A DNA stretch of 53,102 bases from Streptomyces sp. MMBL 11-1. Lineage in GTDB: Bacteria > Actinomycetota > Actinomycetes > Streptomycetales > Streptomycetaceae. Positions 14,925 to 22,643 of this stretch are shown in pieces (within the stretch, counting starts at the first letter, position 1; each line of letters begins with the position of its first letter). A program made the position numbers and the translations under genes. The notes below the pieces were generated by a model. That model saw only the letters and a list, made by a program, of their open reading frames with translations, ran no database searches and was not told the origin of the DNA. The stretch covers positions 1 to 53,102 of the forward strand of contig NZ_CP117711.1 of the NCBI RefSeq assembly GCF_028622875.1, in the 5' to 3' direction.

Positions 14925-16919
14925 ATGCGCCACGACCAGGGTACGGGCACCGATCCGTACTGGTCAGCAGCCGGTTTCGGCCAGCTGGACTGGCAGGCGG
15001 AGGCTGAACGCCTCTTGAAGGACGCGCCTACCTGGGTCCTGCTGGCCATTGCCGGCGCCGTACTCATCATGGTGCTGCTCGCGGGCTTCCTGGTCCTGTC
15101 CCGGACCTCGAAGCGCAAGGCGGAGAGCGACAAGAACCACGAAGCGGCCGTCGCGGTCGCCCGGGAGAAGGAGCAGCCCCTTCCTCCGAAGCCCTTGCAC
15201 ATGGACCCCACGCCGCTGCTCGGCGGTATCGCGGTGTCCCTGAACGGCTTGTGGGGATTCGCCCAGGACACGGTCCATCTGTCGTTCTTCTTCGCGATCG
15301 GCTTCGTGACGATGTTCGACGTCCTGGAAATGCGGCTGTTCTCGATCATGTACGAGATGGCGAACGCCGACCCGCGCAGGCGGTGGACGCGCCAGCTCAA
15401 GGTGATGAGGGGCACGGCGTGGGCATTCGTCTTCGCGTCGGCCGCGGTGAACGTCGCCCACGCCCCGAACGTGTACGCCGCCCCCTTCCTCGCGATCATG
15501 CCGATCGGTGCGGGCTGGGTCATCTACATGCCGCTCAAGAACGCGCTCGACGGCGGGGAAGAGGAAGAGGACACCAAGCGGCCGGAGGGCACGAAGCCCG
15601 GTCCGTTCCGGCTCGCCGGCCTGCTGTGGCGGCGTGTGTGGGCCTGGGGCTTCCGTGTGGCGGGCATGGACGTCAACGACCGTGCGGACGAGATGGTCCG
15701 CCGGGCCCGCGCCCGGGACGCTGCGGATGCCTCGTACGAACTGCGCAAGGTGCTCAAGGAGAAGGAGCAGCTGGAGGCGGTCGTCGGCACTGCTGTGGTC
15801 CCGCGTCGTCGGGGGAAGGTGTCGGAGGAGCAGAAGCGCCTCGCCGCGCTGAACCGGACGCTGGAGAAGAAGGTCCGGCCCAAGGCGCAGACGGCGCTGG
15901 AGATGGCGGACACGCAGGACCCTGAGCAGGGCCTGCAGCTCATGCAGCGCATGGCGTGGCTGACCCGGGCCGACGATGTGGCCCTGCTCGACTACGGGCC
16001 CGACAGCCCGGCCATGACGGTGCTCGAAGAGCTGAACATCGCGGCGAACGCCGAGTTCGTGAAGTCCAACAAGCGTGCGATCGAGGCGGGCAAGACGGCG
16101 GAGGCTGCGGAGGAGACCCGGCGTAAGGCCGAACAGGCAGTCAAGGAAGCGGCGGACAGGCTCGCGGCCGTCGAGAAGGAGCTGGAGCGGACCCGCAAGG
16201 AGGCGGAGGAGTCCCAGCAGCAGGTCGTGGCCGAACGGGAGAAGGAAGAGAAGCGGCTCAAGGCGCTCCAGGATGAACGGGCCCTGCTGGAGAGCAGCGA
16301 CGCCACGGCCGGCCAGCTCTACCAGCGAACCGTCAAGGAACTGGAGGACACCCGAGAGCAGCTCACCAAGCTCATGGAGGAGCGCGGGAAGCTCACCGAC
16401 TCGACCAGCGAGGTCCAGAAGGAAGCCGCTCAGGCCCGGGAGGAAGTCCTTCGCCTCGAAGGTGAGCGGAAGGCTCTGGAAGAGCGCCTGGGCCTCATGG
16501 CGGACGAACGTGACCGGCTGACCACGGTGGCGTCCGACGCGGAGAAGGAAGCGCGGGAAGCGCGCGAGCTGTCGCTGCGTCTGGAGGAGCGCCTGGCCTC
16601 GATCGAGCGTCAGCAGGCCGCCGGAGTCGCGGCCCGTGCCCAGCAGCCCGGCCGGGTCGACGCCCGGATCGGCGCGGGGGGCGGCGACACCCGCCAGCGC
16701 ATCCGCGACCTGCTCGCCGAGATGAGCCCGGAGGACCGGCAGCAGTCCCAGCGGAAGATCGCTGCGCAGCTGATGGACCAGGTGGGCCTCGGCCTCGATG
16801 CGGTCCGCAACCACCTGCGGGCCATCGACCAGGAAGACGCAGAGGCTGCGGGCGTCCCCAACCCCCGTGCGGAGGAAGACCCGGAGGACCCGGACGTCGT
16901 CGAGGACGACGAGAGGTGA
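14925..16919 (+). CDS. DUF2637 (SpdB-like) membrane protein with long coiled-coil (664 aa)
   Basis: An N-terminal membrane helix (WVLLAIAGAVLIMVLLAGFL, about residues 37-56) is followed by a DUF2637-like block of three or four helices (about 90-200, for example LLGGIAVSLNGLWGF, FFFAIGFVTMFDVLEM, GTAWAFVFASAAVNVAHA). Residues 250-590 form a long Glu/Lys/Arg-rich coiled-coil. The C-terminus reads like a small helical domain (TRQRIRDLLAEMSPEDR...VRNHLRAIDQ) and an acidic tail. DUF2637 proteins of Streptomyces plasmids act in intramycelial spread. The coiled-coil makes this version unusually large. ATG 14925 has GGGAG upstream. Confidence 0.82.
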   Translation: MRHDQGTGTDPYWSAAGFGQLDWQAEAERLLKDAPTWVLLAIAGAVLIMVLLAGFLVLSRTSKRKAESDKNHEAAVAVAREKEQPLPPKPLHMDPTPLLGGIAVSLNGLWGFAQDTVHLSFFFAIGFVTMFDVLEMRLFSIMYEMANADPRRRWTRQLKVMRGTAWAFVFASAAVNVAHAPNVYAAPFLAIMPIGAGWVIYMPLKNALDGGEEEEDTKRPEGTKPGPFRLAGLLWRRVWAWGFRVAGMDVNDRADEMVRRARARDAADASYELRKVLKEKEQLEAVVGTAVVPRRRGKVSEEQKRLAALNRTLEKKVRPKAQTALEMADTQDPEQGLQLMQRMAWLTRADDVALLDYGPDSPAMTVLEELNIAANAEFVKSNKRAIEAGKTAEAAEETRRKAEQAVKEAADRLAAVEKELERTRKEAEESQQQVVAEREKEEKRLKALQDERALLESSDATAGQLYQRTVKELEDTREQLTKLMEERGKLTDSTSEVQKEAAQAREEVLRLEGERKALEERLGLMADERDRLTTVASDAEKEAREARELSLRLEERLASIERQQAAGVAARAQQPGRVDARIGAGGGDTRQRIRDLLAEMSPEDRQQSQRKIAAQLMDQVGLGLDAVRNHLRAIDQEDAEAAGVPNPRAEEDPEDPDVVEDDER

Positions 16920-17213
16920 TCCCGGAAATCCGCGGACTCTATCCACAGGCCCGGCTCTGGAGCATTGGCGGACCGGTGACCACGGCCGGCGGGATGGAAG
17001 GGCCGAACACGAAGGTGTCCGGTCTGGCGGGCAATCTGCCCAGATCATCCCGCCCGGCGGGAAGCTGCGCAACCGCGCGCAGTAGGTCCGTAACGATCGG
17101 CAATAACCATGCCGCGCTTGTCAGTGCAGAGACGTATACAGACAGGAGTGGCCCCGGTGCTATCTGAGCTTGGCGGCTACAGCACCGGGGCCCCGACGAA
17201 GGAGGAGACCTTC
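16920..17213 (+). other. Leader between DUF2637 gene and coupling-protein gene
   Basis: This 294-bp stretch contains one weak frame (GTG 16916 to 17167, starting MIPEIRGLYPQARLW) with mixed codon bias, which I do not annotate as a gene. Its last part holds a strong hairpin (17150-17192) just before the ribosome site of the coupling-protein gene. It could be a regulatory leader or could hold part of oriT; nothing decisive is visible. Confidence 0.4.
17150..17192 (+). promoter_or_regulatory. 12-bp stem hairpin ahead of the coupling-protein ribosome site
   Basis: GGCCCCGGTGCT (17150-17161) pairs perfectly with AGCACCGGGGCC (17181-17192) around a 19-base loop. The ribosome site (AAGGAGGAG, ending about 17207) begins 7 bases after the stem. 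It may attenuate transcription or hide and expose the start of the coupling-protein gene. Confidence 0.55.
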
Positions 17214-19505
17214 GTGAACGACAACAGTAAGGCCAGCATCCACACCGACTCGACGTCCTCGGACGACTCCGCGGAGGCGACCGAATCCCAGCAGCAGGCC
17301 CCGCAGAGCCCGCTGTTCAGCGAGACACCCATCTGGCGCGGCACGGGCGTGAGGGTCACGGCCCTCGCCGTTCCCACCACGTTCCTCGCGGCCGGGGAGG
17401 TCGCCCCCACCAACCCCTCCGGCGACGACGCGGGCGACATCGTCGGCACGATCCTCGGCGGCCTGGCCGACGGCGTCGGCAGCGTGTTCTCCGCACAGCC
17501 GCTCCTGGCGACCGGGCTGACGGTCGGTCTGGCCGGCGCGGGCTACATGTACGTGAAGACGAACGTGGACTTCGGCCGCGAGACCGACGGCTTCGCCGAC
17601 AGGAAGCGGCTCAAGAAGCAGATGACCCGCGGCCCGCTGGTCAAGAAGCGCAAGATCCTTCGGCCCAGCCTCAAGGACGTTCCCGCCCGGAAGGTGCCGA
17701 CCAACGCGGTCGGCTTCTACATCGGACGCGACCGCAAGACCGGCCTGCACCTGTACGCGGCGATCGAGGAGTCGTCCCTGATGCTCGCGCCGATGGGTGC
17801 GGGCAAGACGGCCAAGCTGGGCAACTGGCTGCTGGACGCGGTGGGGGCGGTCCTGGCGACCAGCACGAAGTACGACATCGTCGAGCTGACCGAAGCCATC
17901 CGGGCCCGGGTGGGCAACATCCTGATCTGGAACCCGGAGGGCCTGGCCGACCGGCAGTCGAACATTGCCTGGGACCCGGTGATCGGCTGCTCCGACCCGA
18001 AGCTCGGCATCGAGCGCTCCAAGCGGCGGGCCAAGTCCCTGCTGGAGGGCTCCGACGCCACCAAGGGCATGGAGAACCGGAACTTCTGGACCTCCAGCTC
18101 CTACCGGGTGCTCAAGGCGTTCTTGTGGGCTGCCGACGTCGAAGGGCTGACCCTGATGGACGTGGCCCGGTGGTCCAAGCAGCCGCACCGCTACGAAGCG
18201 ATCAAGATTTTCGAGAAGCACTCGGACATCGCACCCCCCGGCTGGCAGGACGACCTGGAGCAGCAGCAGAAGGTCGACGGCAAGACGACGACCCTGGAGA
18301 ACGTGTTCGGCACGCTCTCCCAGACCTTCATGTTCCTCGACTCCCCGGACATCCAGCAGGTGATCCTGTCCGCCCACCGGCCCGGCGCGCAGTTCGACAC
18401 GGACGCGTACCTTCGCTCGCGGGACACGCTCTACATGCTCGGCAACGACAGCGACGTCGGCGGCATGGGCCCGCTGTTCACCTGCCTGACCAGCGAGGTG
18501 TACGCGGGGGCGCGGACGATGGCGTCCCGCTCGCGCGGCGGCCGGCTGGACCCGCCGATGACGTTCGTGCTGGATGAGGCGGCGCTGATCTGCAGCGTGC
18601 CGCTCCAGCGGTGGACCGCTGACAGCCGCGGCATCGGCATCACGATCCACGCCGTGTTCCAGTCCCCGGCGCAGATCTACGAGCGGTACGGGAAGTACGC
18701 CTACCAGACCATCTGGGAGAACTGCATCAAGCTCATCCTCGGCGGCCTGAGCAACGTCGAGCACCTGGAGGACCTCTCCAAGCTCACCGGCACGAAGCGG
18801 GTCAAGCAGGAGAGTCAGTCGGAGTCGAACTCGGGGGGCGTGAACGGCACCTCGAACCGCTCTTCCAGCTACACATGGGTGGAGAAGCCGACCATGACGA
18901 TCTCCGACATCATGTATCTCGACCCGGGACAGATCCTGATGTTCCGCAAGTACATCGGGGGTCCGGTCATCGCCACCTACACCCCGGTGTGGGACCGCAA
19001 GGACGTCAAGAACGTGGTCCGGGACAACAAGAGGGCGGCCAAGGCCGAACTCAAGGCCCGCAAGCGCAAGCTCGCGACGGTGCCGGCGGCCCCGGAAGCC
19101 AGCCCGTGGGTGGACGCTCCGGTCCCGGACGTGTGGGGCCCGCAGCCCGAGGAACCCTGGGCGCCGCCCGTCCCGGCGGCGGAGGCCAGCCCGTGGACGT
19201 CGGACCCGGCGGCCAGCGGCTGGAGCACCGGCGGGTTCCCCGGGCCGCGTGACCACCTGCGGGTCGTGCCCGGCGAGGTCATCGAGCCGACCGTGGCGCA
19301 GCCGCTGCCGGAGATGCCCTCGTTCGAGCCGACCGCGCACCTGGTGCCGGAGCAGCCGACGCCGGTCGAGGAGCCCACGGCGAAGGCGGAGCCCGAGCAG
19401 CTGCGTGACACCGGCACGGCCGGACCCAACAAGCCGACCGGCTCGGCCGGCCCGACCCGGTCGACCCGGCGTCGGCGTGACGCGGACGACCTGGGGGCCT
19501 TCTGA
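17214..19505 (+). CDS. VirD4/TraG-type conjugative coupling ATPase (763 aa)
   Basis: Walker A is APMGAGKTAKLGNW (about residue 192) and Walker B is MTFVLDEAALI (about 448). Between them are the typical coupling-protein stretches around NILIWNPEGLA and NRNFWTSSSYRVLKAFL. One or two hydrophobic segments (for example ATGLTVGLAGAGYMYVK, about residue 100-116) anchor it in the membrane. Such ATPases bring the relaxase-DNA complex to the mating pore and may pump DNA. The last 150 residues are Pro/Ala/Glu-rich and probably disordered. GTG 17214 is chosen because of the strong AAGGAGGAG; an upstream ATG at 17109 would translate through a hairpin. Confidence 0.88.
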   Translation: MNDNSKASIHTDSTSSDDSAEATESQQQAPQSPLFSETPIWRGTGVRVTALAVPTTFLAAGEVAPTNPSGDDAGDIVGTILGGLADGVGSVFSAQPLLATGLTVGLAGAGYMYVKTNVDFGRETDGFADRKRLKKQMTRGPLVKKRKILRPSLKDVPARKVPTNAVGFYIGRDRKTGLHLYAAIEESSLMLAPMGAGKTAKLGNWLLDAVGAVLATSTKYDIVELTEAIRARVGNILIWNPEGLADRQSNIAWDPVIGCSDPKLGIERSKRRAKSLLEGSDATKGMENRNFWTSSSYRVLKAFLWAADVEGLTLMDVARWSKQPHRYEAIKIFEKHSDIAPPGWQDDLEQQQKVDGKTTTLENVFGTLSQTFMFLDSPDIQQVILSAHRPGAQFDTDAYLRSRDTLYMLGNDSDVGGMGPLFTCLTSEVYAGARTMASRSRGGRLDPPMTFVLDEAALICSVPLQRWTADSRGIGITIHAVFQSPAQIYERYGKYAYQTIWENCIKLILGGLSNVEHLEDLSKLTGTKRVKQESQSESNSGGVNGTSNRSSSYTWVEKPTMTISDIMYLDPGQILMFRKYIGGPVIATYTPVWDRKDVKNVVRDNKRAAKAELKARKRKLATVPAAPEASPWVDAPVPDVWGPQPEEPWAPPVPAAEASPWTSDPAASGWSTGGFPGPRDHLRVVPGEVIEPTVAQPLPEMPSFEPTAHLVPEQPTPVEEPTAKAEPEQLRDTGTAGPNKPTGSAGPTRSTRRRRDADDLGAF

Positions 19506-20176
19506 TGAAGCTGGAGCCGGGGGACATGCTCCTCGCGCTGGCCCGGGACCTCTCCGAGACCCGAACCACTCTCAGCGCCGGGCTGGAGGACCTCGCCGGA
19601 CGCCTGGAGGCGGTGGAGGGTGCGGAGTACGGCGATGCCATCGCCGGACTGCGGAAGGTGCTCGGCGACGTCACCGAAGCAGTCCAGAAGCTGCAGGCCA
19701 AGGCGGAAGAGGAAGAGCCGGAGGGGCCGGGTACCGCCCCGGACTGGACGAACCTCGACAAGGAGCAGTGCCGGGAACTGTGGGACTGGCTCAACACCTG
19801 GTGCAGCAAGGTGCTGCTGCCCGTCTACGCCCCGGACGCCTGGAGGCCGTGCTGGTACCGCCACACGGAGCTGAAATTCCAGCTGACGTGGCTGTGCGCC
19901 TACTGGCACTGGGCGTATGAGAAGACGGCACCGCCGACCCGGGCCGCCGAGTGGCACGTCAGGTGGTGGCCGGCCGTCCTGACCTTCATGAAGAAGGAGC
20001 TGGCGGAATGCGGCTACGTTGACCCGGAGAAGCTGCGTGACCCGCTGCACGTCATTCCGGCGGACGACTCGCTCGACGATTTCGCCGACAGCGGCCTGCT
20101 GGAGTGGATGGACCGGGACATCGAGCGGCGCCCGGACCCGGAGAAGAAGCGCAGCAAGAAGGACCCTGCCGACTGA
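19505..20176 (+). CDS. DUF4913-family protein (223 aa)
   Basis: The start shares a base with the coupling-protein stop (TGATG). Residues 1-70 form a helical coiled-coil (LARDLSETRTTLSAGLEDL). Residues 80-165 carry the tryptophan-rich DUF4913 block (WDWLNTWCSKVLLPVYAP, CWYRHTELKFQLTWL, WHWAYE). The family is common beside transfer genes in actinobacterial plasmids, with no known activity. Coupling to the VirD4-like gene suggests that it assists the coupling protein. The gene ends just before a long perfect palindrome shared with the converging gene. Confidence 0.85.
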   Translation: MKLEPGDMLLALARDLSETRTTLSAGLEDLAGRLEAVEGAEYGDAIAGLRKVLGDVTEAVQKLQAKAEEEEPEGPGTAPDWTNLDKEQCRELWDWLNTWCSKVLLPVYAPDAWRPCWYRHTELKFQLTWLCAYWHWAYEKTAPPTRAAEWHVRWWPAVLTFMKKELAECGYVDPEKLRDPLHVIPADDSLDDFADSGLLEWMDRDIERRPDPEKKRSKKDPAD

Positions 20177-20196
20177 TCGGGCCCAGCTGCAGTAGA

Positions 20197-20230
20197 AGGG
20201 GGAGTCACCCAAATTTGGGTGACTCCCCCT
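20197..20230. promoter_or_regulatory. 34-bp perfect palindrome: candidate parS site and bidirectional terminator
   Basis: The sequence is a perfect inverted repeat centred at 20213/20214 with the core CACCCAAATTTGGGTG. It lies between two converging genes (stops at 20176 and 20249). The 16-bp core recurs at 20533-20548 and 31497-31512, so it is probably a binding site for the ParA partner rather than only a terminator. Confidence 0.65.
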
Positions 20231-20248
20231 CTGCGTGTGCCGTTCCGC

Positions 20249-21346
20249 CTACCGGTCCTTGAGAACGTCTTCGGCGGCCTCTGCGATGGCCAGCGCCGTC
20301 TCCATGATGGCCTTGAGCGTGTCCGTGCGGGCGTGCCGCAGCAGCTGCCCGTCCGTGAACCCGATGCGCATTCCGTCGAGGACGTCACTCGCGCGGGACG
20401 CCTGCTCGGTGAGCGGGTCGGCGCTGGCCTCTCGCTGATCGTCGGCCCCGGGCGCCGCGGCTGCGCTTTCGGGCTCCGGCTCCTGGTGCTCGTCCTCGGC
20501 CGCACTCTCCGAGTCCGCGCCCGGGGCGGAGTCACCCAAATTTGGGTGGCCTCCGGGCTCGGCTGGCTCCGGGGCCGGTGCCTCGGGGGCGTGCTCCGTC
20601 TTCCCGCTGCTCGACCGTTTGGGCTTGGGCTTCGGCTCGATCGCCAGCTGGAAGGTGTTCGCCGTCGTCAGTGCCGGCGGCTCGGCGGCCTGAGCCAGCC
20701 CGACCAGTTCGCCGACCACTTCGGCGGTGACCCGGTGGCGGCGCTCAGCGGCCCACACCCGCAGTGCCACGTACGCGCGGGCGGTCAGGTCCTGGCCGTG
20801 CTGCTTGACCATGGGCAGCAGCCGCTGCACATGGGAGTCGGGAATCGAGCGGGGCAGGCTCTGCTGATCGGTGATGGCCTTGAGCAGCGGCCACTGCTGA
20901 ATCCGCCGGTTCACCTCGGACTCGCTGTCGCCGAACCTGTCCTGGCAGTAGTCCGGCCACGTCCGCCCGTCCTGCCGGTACAGGCGCCGGGAGCGGACGG
21001 CGTGCGCCGCCTTCCACTTCATCCACTCGGCCTTGTTGGCGTTGCCGAACGCGGCCTCGCAGTGGCCCAGCTCGTCGACTTCCTCCGGTGTCAGGTCGCC
21101 CTCGGCCTCGATCTCCTTGGGCTCGGGCAGCAGGTCCTGGGTGAAGGGCTGGGGCCGGTAGGGCTCCTCCGGGACGACCGGCAACACCGGGTCGGGCTCA
21201 CCCCCGGGCGAGGGGATGGCCAGCTCGGCGGCCTCGGCCTCGGGTGCTTCTTCCGCTTCCGGCTCCGGTGCGGCGGCCTCCGCCTCCAGCCGCTCCCGTT
21301 CGGCCCGCTCCTCTTCCTCCATGAGCTTCTTGTAGTTGACGCTCAC
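20249..21346 (-). CDS. Putative ParB-like partner of ParA, HTH protein (365 aa)
   Basis: The GTG at 21346 overlaps the stop of the ParA-like gene (GTGA), so the two are translated together. The protein has an acidic Glu/Pro N-terminus (1-100) and a central helical DNA-binding region (about 110-225), with WPDYCQDRFGDSESEVNRRI looking like a helix-turn-helix. The Pro/Glu-rich second half ends in a helix (TLKAIMETALAIAEAAEDV). It has no recognisable ParB nuclease/CTPase box, so it is an atypical centromere-binding protein. A candidate parS core lies inside its coding sequence (20533-20548) and another just past its end. Confidence 0.65.
   Translation of the reverse strand: MSVNYKKLMEEEERAERERLEAEAAAPEPEAEEAPEAEAAELAIPSPGGEPDPVLPVVPEEPYRPQPFTQDLLPEPKEIEAEGDLTPEEVDELGHCEAAFGNANKAEWMKWKAAHAVRSRRLYRQDGRTWPDYCQDRFGDSESEVNRRIQQWPLLKAITDQQSLPRSIPDSHVQRLLPMVKQHGQDLTARAYVALRVWAAERRHRVTAEVVGELVGLAQAAEPPALTTANTFQLAIEPKPKPKRSSSGKTEHAPEAPAPEPAEPGGHPNLGDSAPGADSESAAEDEHQEPEPESAAAAPGADDQREASADPLTEQASRASDVLDGMRIGFTDGQLLRHARTDTLKAIMETALAIAEAAEDVLKDR
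20533..20548. promoter_or_regulatory. Candidate parS core inside the partner gene
   Basis: CACCCAAATTTGGGTG is a perfect 16-bp palindrome within the coding region of the putative ParB-like gene, encoding part of its disordered linker. The identical core lies 325 bp away at 20206-20221. Confidence 0.65.
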
Positions 21347-21987
21347 GGCAGCAGCCCTCTCTCCTTCATCTCGACGACCAGGTCCCCGAAGTGCGTGTCC
21401 TTCGCCCCGGAGATCGGGAAGTTCATGCTCTGCGCGTACAGACCCACATTCGGGATGACCGTGTTGAACACGTTCCAGTCCTTGCGCTCCATGCGCTCCG
21501 CGTAGTACTTCGTCATGCCCTCGTGGCGTTTGCTGCTGGGAGAACACCGGTTGAGCAGTACCCATGTGGTGGGCGGCTTCTTGTCGGCGCGGAAGACGGC
21601 GCTGCGCAGGACGATGTCCTTGAACGGGGTGGCCTCCGGCGGCTTCTCGACGCGCAGCCAGTCCGCCCGGGTGGGGGACATGTGCAGGATCACCAGGTCC
21701 GCGACCTTGAACAGGCTGTCGGTGATCGCGGGGTGGTTCTCGCTGTGTCCGCAGTCCACCAGGCTGATCTTCTTGGGGGGAAGCTCGACCTCGTCGTGGA
21801 AGCGGGCGCTCGCTTTGAGGTGGACGGGGAACGAGAACTTCCCGGCCTTCGACCAGTCCCAGAACTGCTTGCTGTGGTCCGCGTCGAACCCCTCGACGTC
21901 GAACCCGTGCTCCTGGAGGGCGTGCCCGAGCCAGGCGGTGTCCGTCGTCTTTCCCGCGGTTCGGGGACTGGCATTCACGATGAGCAT
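21343..21987 (-). CDS. parA: ParA/MinD-type partition ATPase (214 aa)
   Basis: The N-terminus MLIVNASPRTAGKTTDTAWL carries a deviant Walker A (SPRTAGKTT) of the ParA class, including the final GKTT. A Walker B-like strand follows (ISLVDCGHSENHP) and then LVILHMSPTRADWLRVE. The length fits small plasmid ParA proteins without an N-terminal HTH. It would form ATP-dependent gradients on the nucleoid to move plasmid copies. ATG 21987 has TAGGCT about 7 bp upstream and no ribosome site, so the mRNA is probably leaderless. The partner gene overlaps its stop. Confidence 0.78.
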   Translation of the reverse strand: MLIVNASPRTAGKTTDTAWLGHALQEHGFDVEGFDADHSKQFWDWSKAGKFSFPVHLKASARFHDEVELPPKKISLVDCGHSENHPAITDSLFKVADLVILHMSPTRADWLRVEKPPEATPFKDIVLRSAVFRADKKPPTTWVLLNRCSPSSKRHEGMTKYYAERMERKDWNVFNTVIPNVGLYAQSMNFPISGAKDTHFGDLVVEMKERGLLP

Positions 21988-22069
21988 GGCGCGAGCCTAT
22001 GGGCATCGCCGAGATCAACACATCACGGACGCCTGCTTCCATCCCCATAACGCCCGCTTGACGCGCGAA

Positions 22070-22093
22070 AGCCCGCCCCGGCCGGGACGGGCT
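22070..22093 (-). terminator. Imperfect GC-rich hairpin after the 149-aa gene
   Basis: AGCCCG...CGGGCT arms around a GC-rich centre lie about 30 bp past the stop at 22125 and are oriented to end that minus-strand transcript before parA. Confidence 0.45.
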
Positions 22094-22124
22094 GACACTG
22101 CGGGACGGTCAGGGGGGCGGGCCC

Positions 22125-22574
22125 TCACTCGAAGATGGGGCGCTCCTCGGCGCTCGACGTCGCCCACTGCACGGTGCGCTTCACGCCGCCGGCGTACCAC
22201 TCGGACGTGTCCGTCCACTTGTAGCCGAAGATCGCGTCCTCGGCGTGCGTACGGATCAGCGGGACCGGCAGGTCCGGGTACGGGTACAGCTCCCGGGAGA
22301 TCGGGGCCCACTCGCGCTCACCGAGCAGCCACCGGGTGGTGTGGATGATGGCCTCCAGCGCGCTCGCCACACCCTCGGGGGATACCCAAATCATCCGGAC
22401 GTCGCCCGGCTCCAGCGGCTGCGAGGCCAGCGCGTCGTCGCGGAGTTTCTCCAGCGCGCTGCGAGAGCGCACGACGCGCGGCGGCAGGTCCTGCGCCGCG
22501 GGCGCCTGCGTCGGAGGGGCCGGCGGCTGCGGGCCGCCCTGGTTCCACCACGATGTCTCGGCCATGTTCGTCAA
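22125..22574 (-). CDS. Hypothetical protein downstream of the relaxase (149 aa)
   Basis: The protein begins near MAETSWWNQGGPQPPAP, with a Pro-rich first third. A more ordered region follows: SALEKLRDDALASQPLEPGD, then DVRMIWVSPEGVASALEAI, and the end AVKRTVQWATSSAEERPIFE-like. The start is uncertain. TTG 22574 has a perfect AGGAGG 8 bases upstream; ATG 22565 lies too far from it; GTG 22595 has none. I took the TTG. It lies between parA and the relaxase, each separated by a hairpin. No family is recognised. Confidence 0.6.
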   Translation of the reverse strand: MTNMAETSWWNQGGPQPPAPPTQAPAAQDLPPRVVRSRSALEKLRDDALASQPLEPGDVRMIWVSPEGVASALEAIIHTTRWLLGEREWAPISRELYPYPDLPVPLIRTHAEDAIFGYKWTDTSEWYAGGVKRTVQWATSSAEERPIFE

Positions 22575-22612
22575 GGTAGCGGCCTCCTGTGACACAGGGC
22601 CAGGAAATGAGG

Positions 22613-22639
22613 CGGGCCAGCGGGTTGGCCGCTGGCCCG
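22613..22639 (-). terminator. Terminator after the relaxase gene
   Basis: An 11-bp perfect stem (CGGGCCAGCGG / CCGCTGGCCCG) with a 5-base loop begins 4 bp after the relaxase stop (22644). Confidence 0.7.
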
Positions 22640-22643
22640 TGGC

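Noticed and set aside
16916..17167. An 83-codon frame overlapping the DUF2637 stop (GTGA)
   Set aside because: The overlap is tempting, but codon bias is lost in the second half and the frame runs into the hairpin before the coupling-protein gene; kept only as an uncertain leader.
17109..17213. Upstream ATG extension of the coupling protein
   Set aside because: It would translate through the 12-bp hairpin and has no ribosome site, whereas GTG 17214 has AAGGAGGAG.
22381..22395. A further parS-like site (ACCCAAATCATCC)
   Set aside because: Only the left half-site is present and there is no palindrome.
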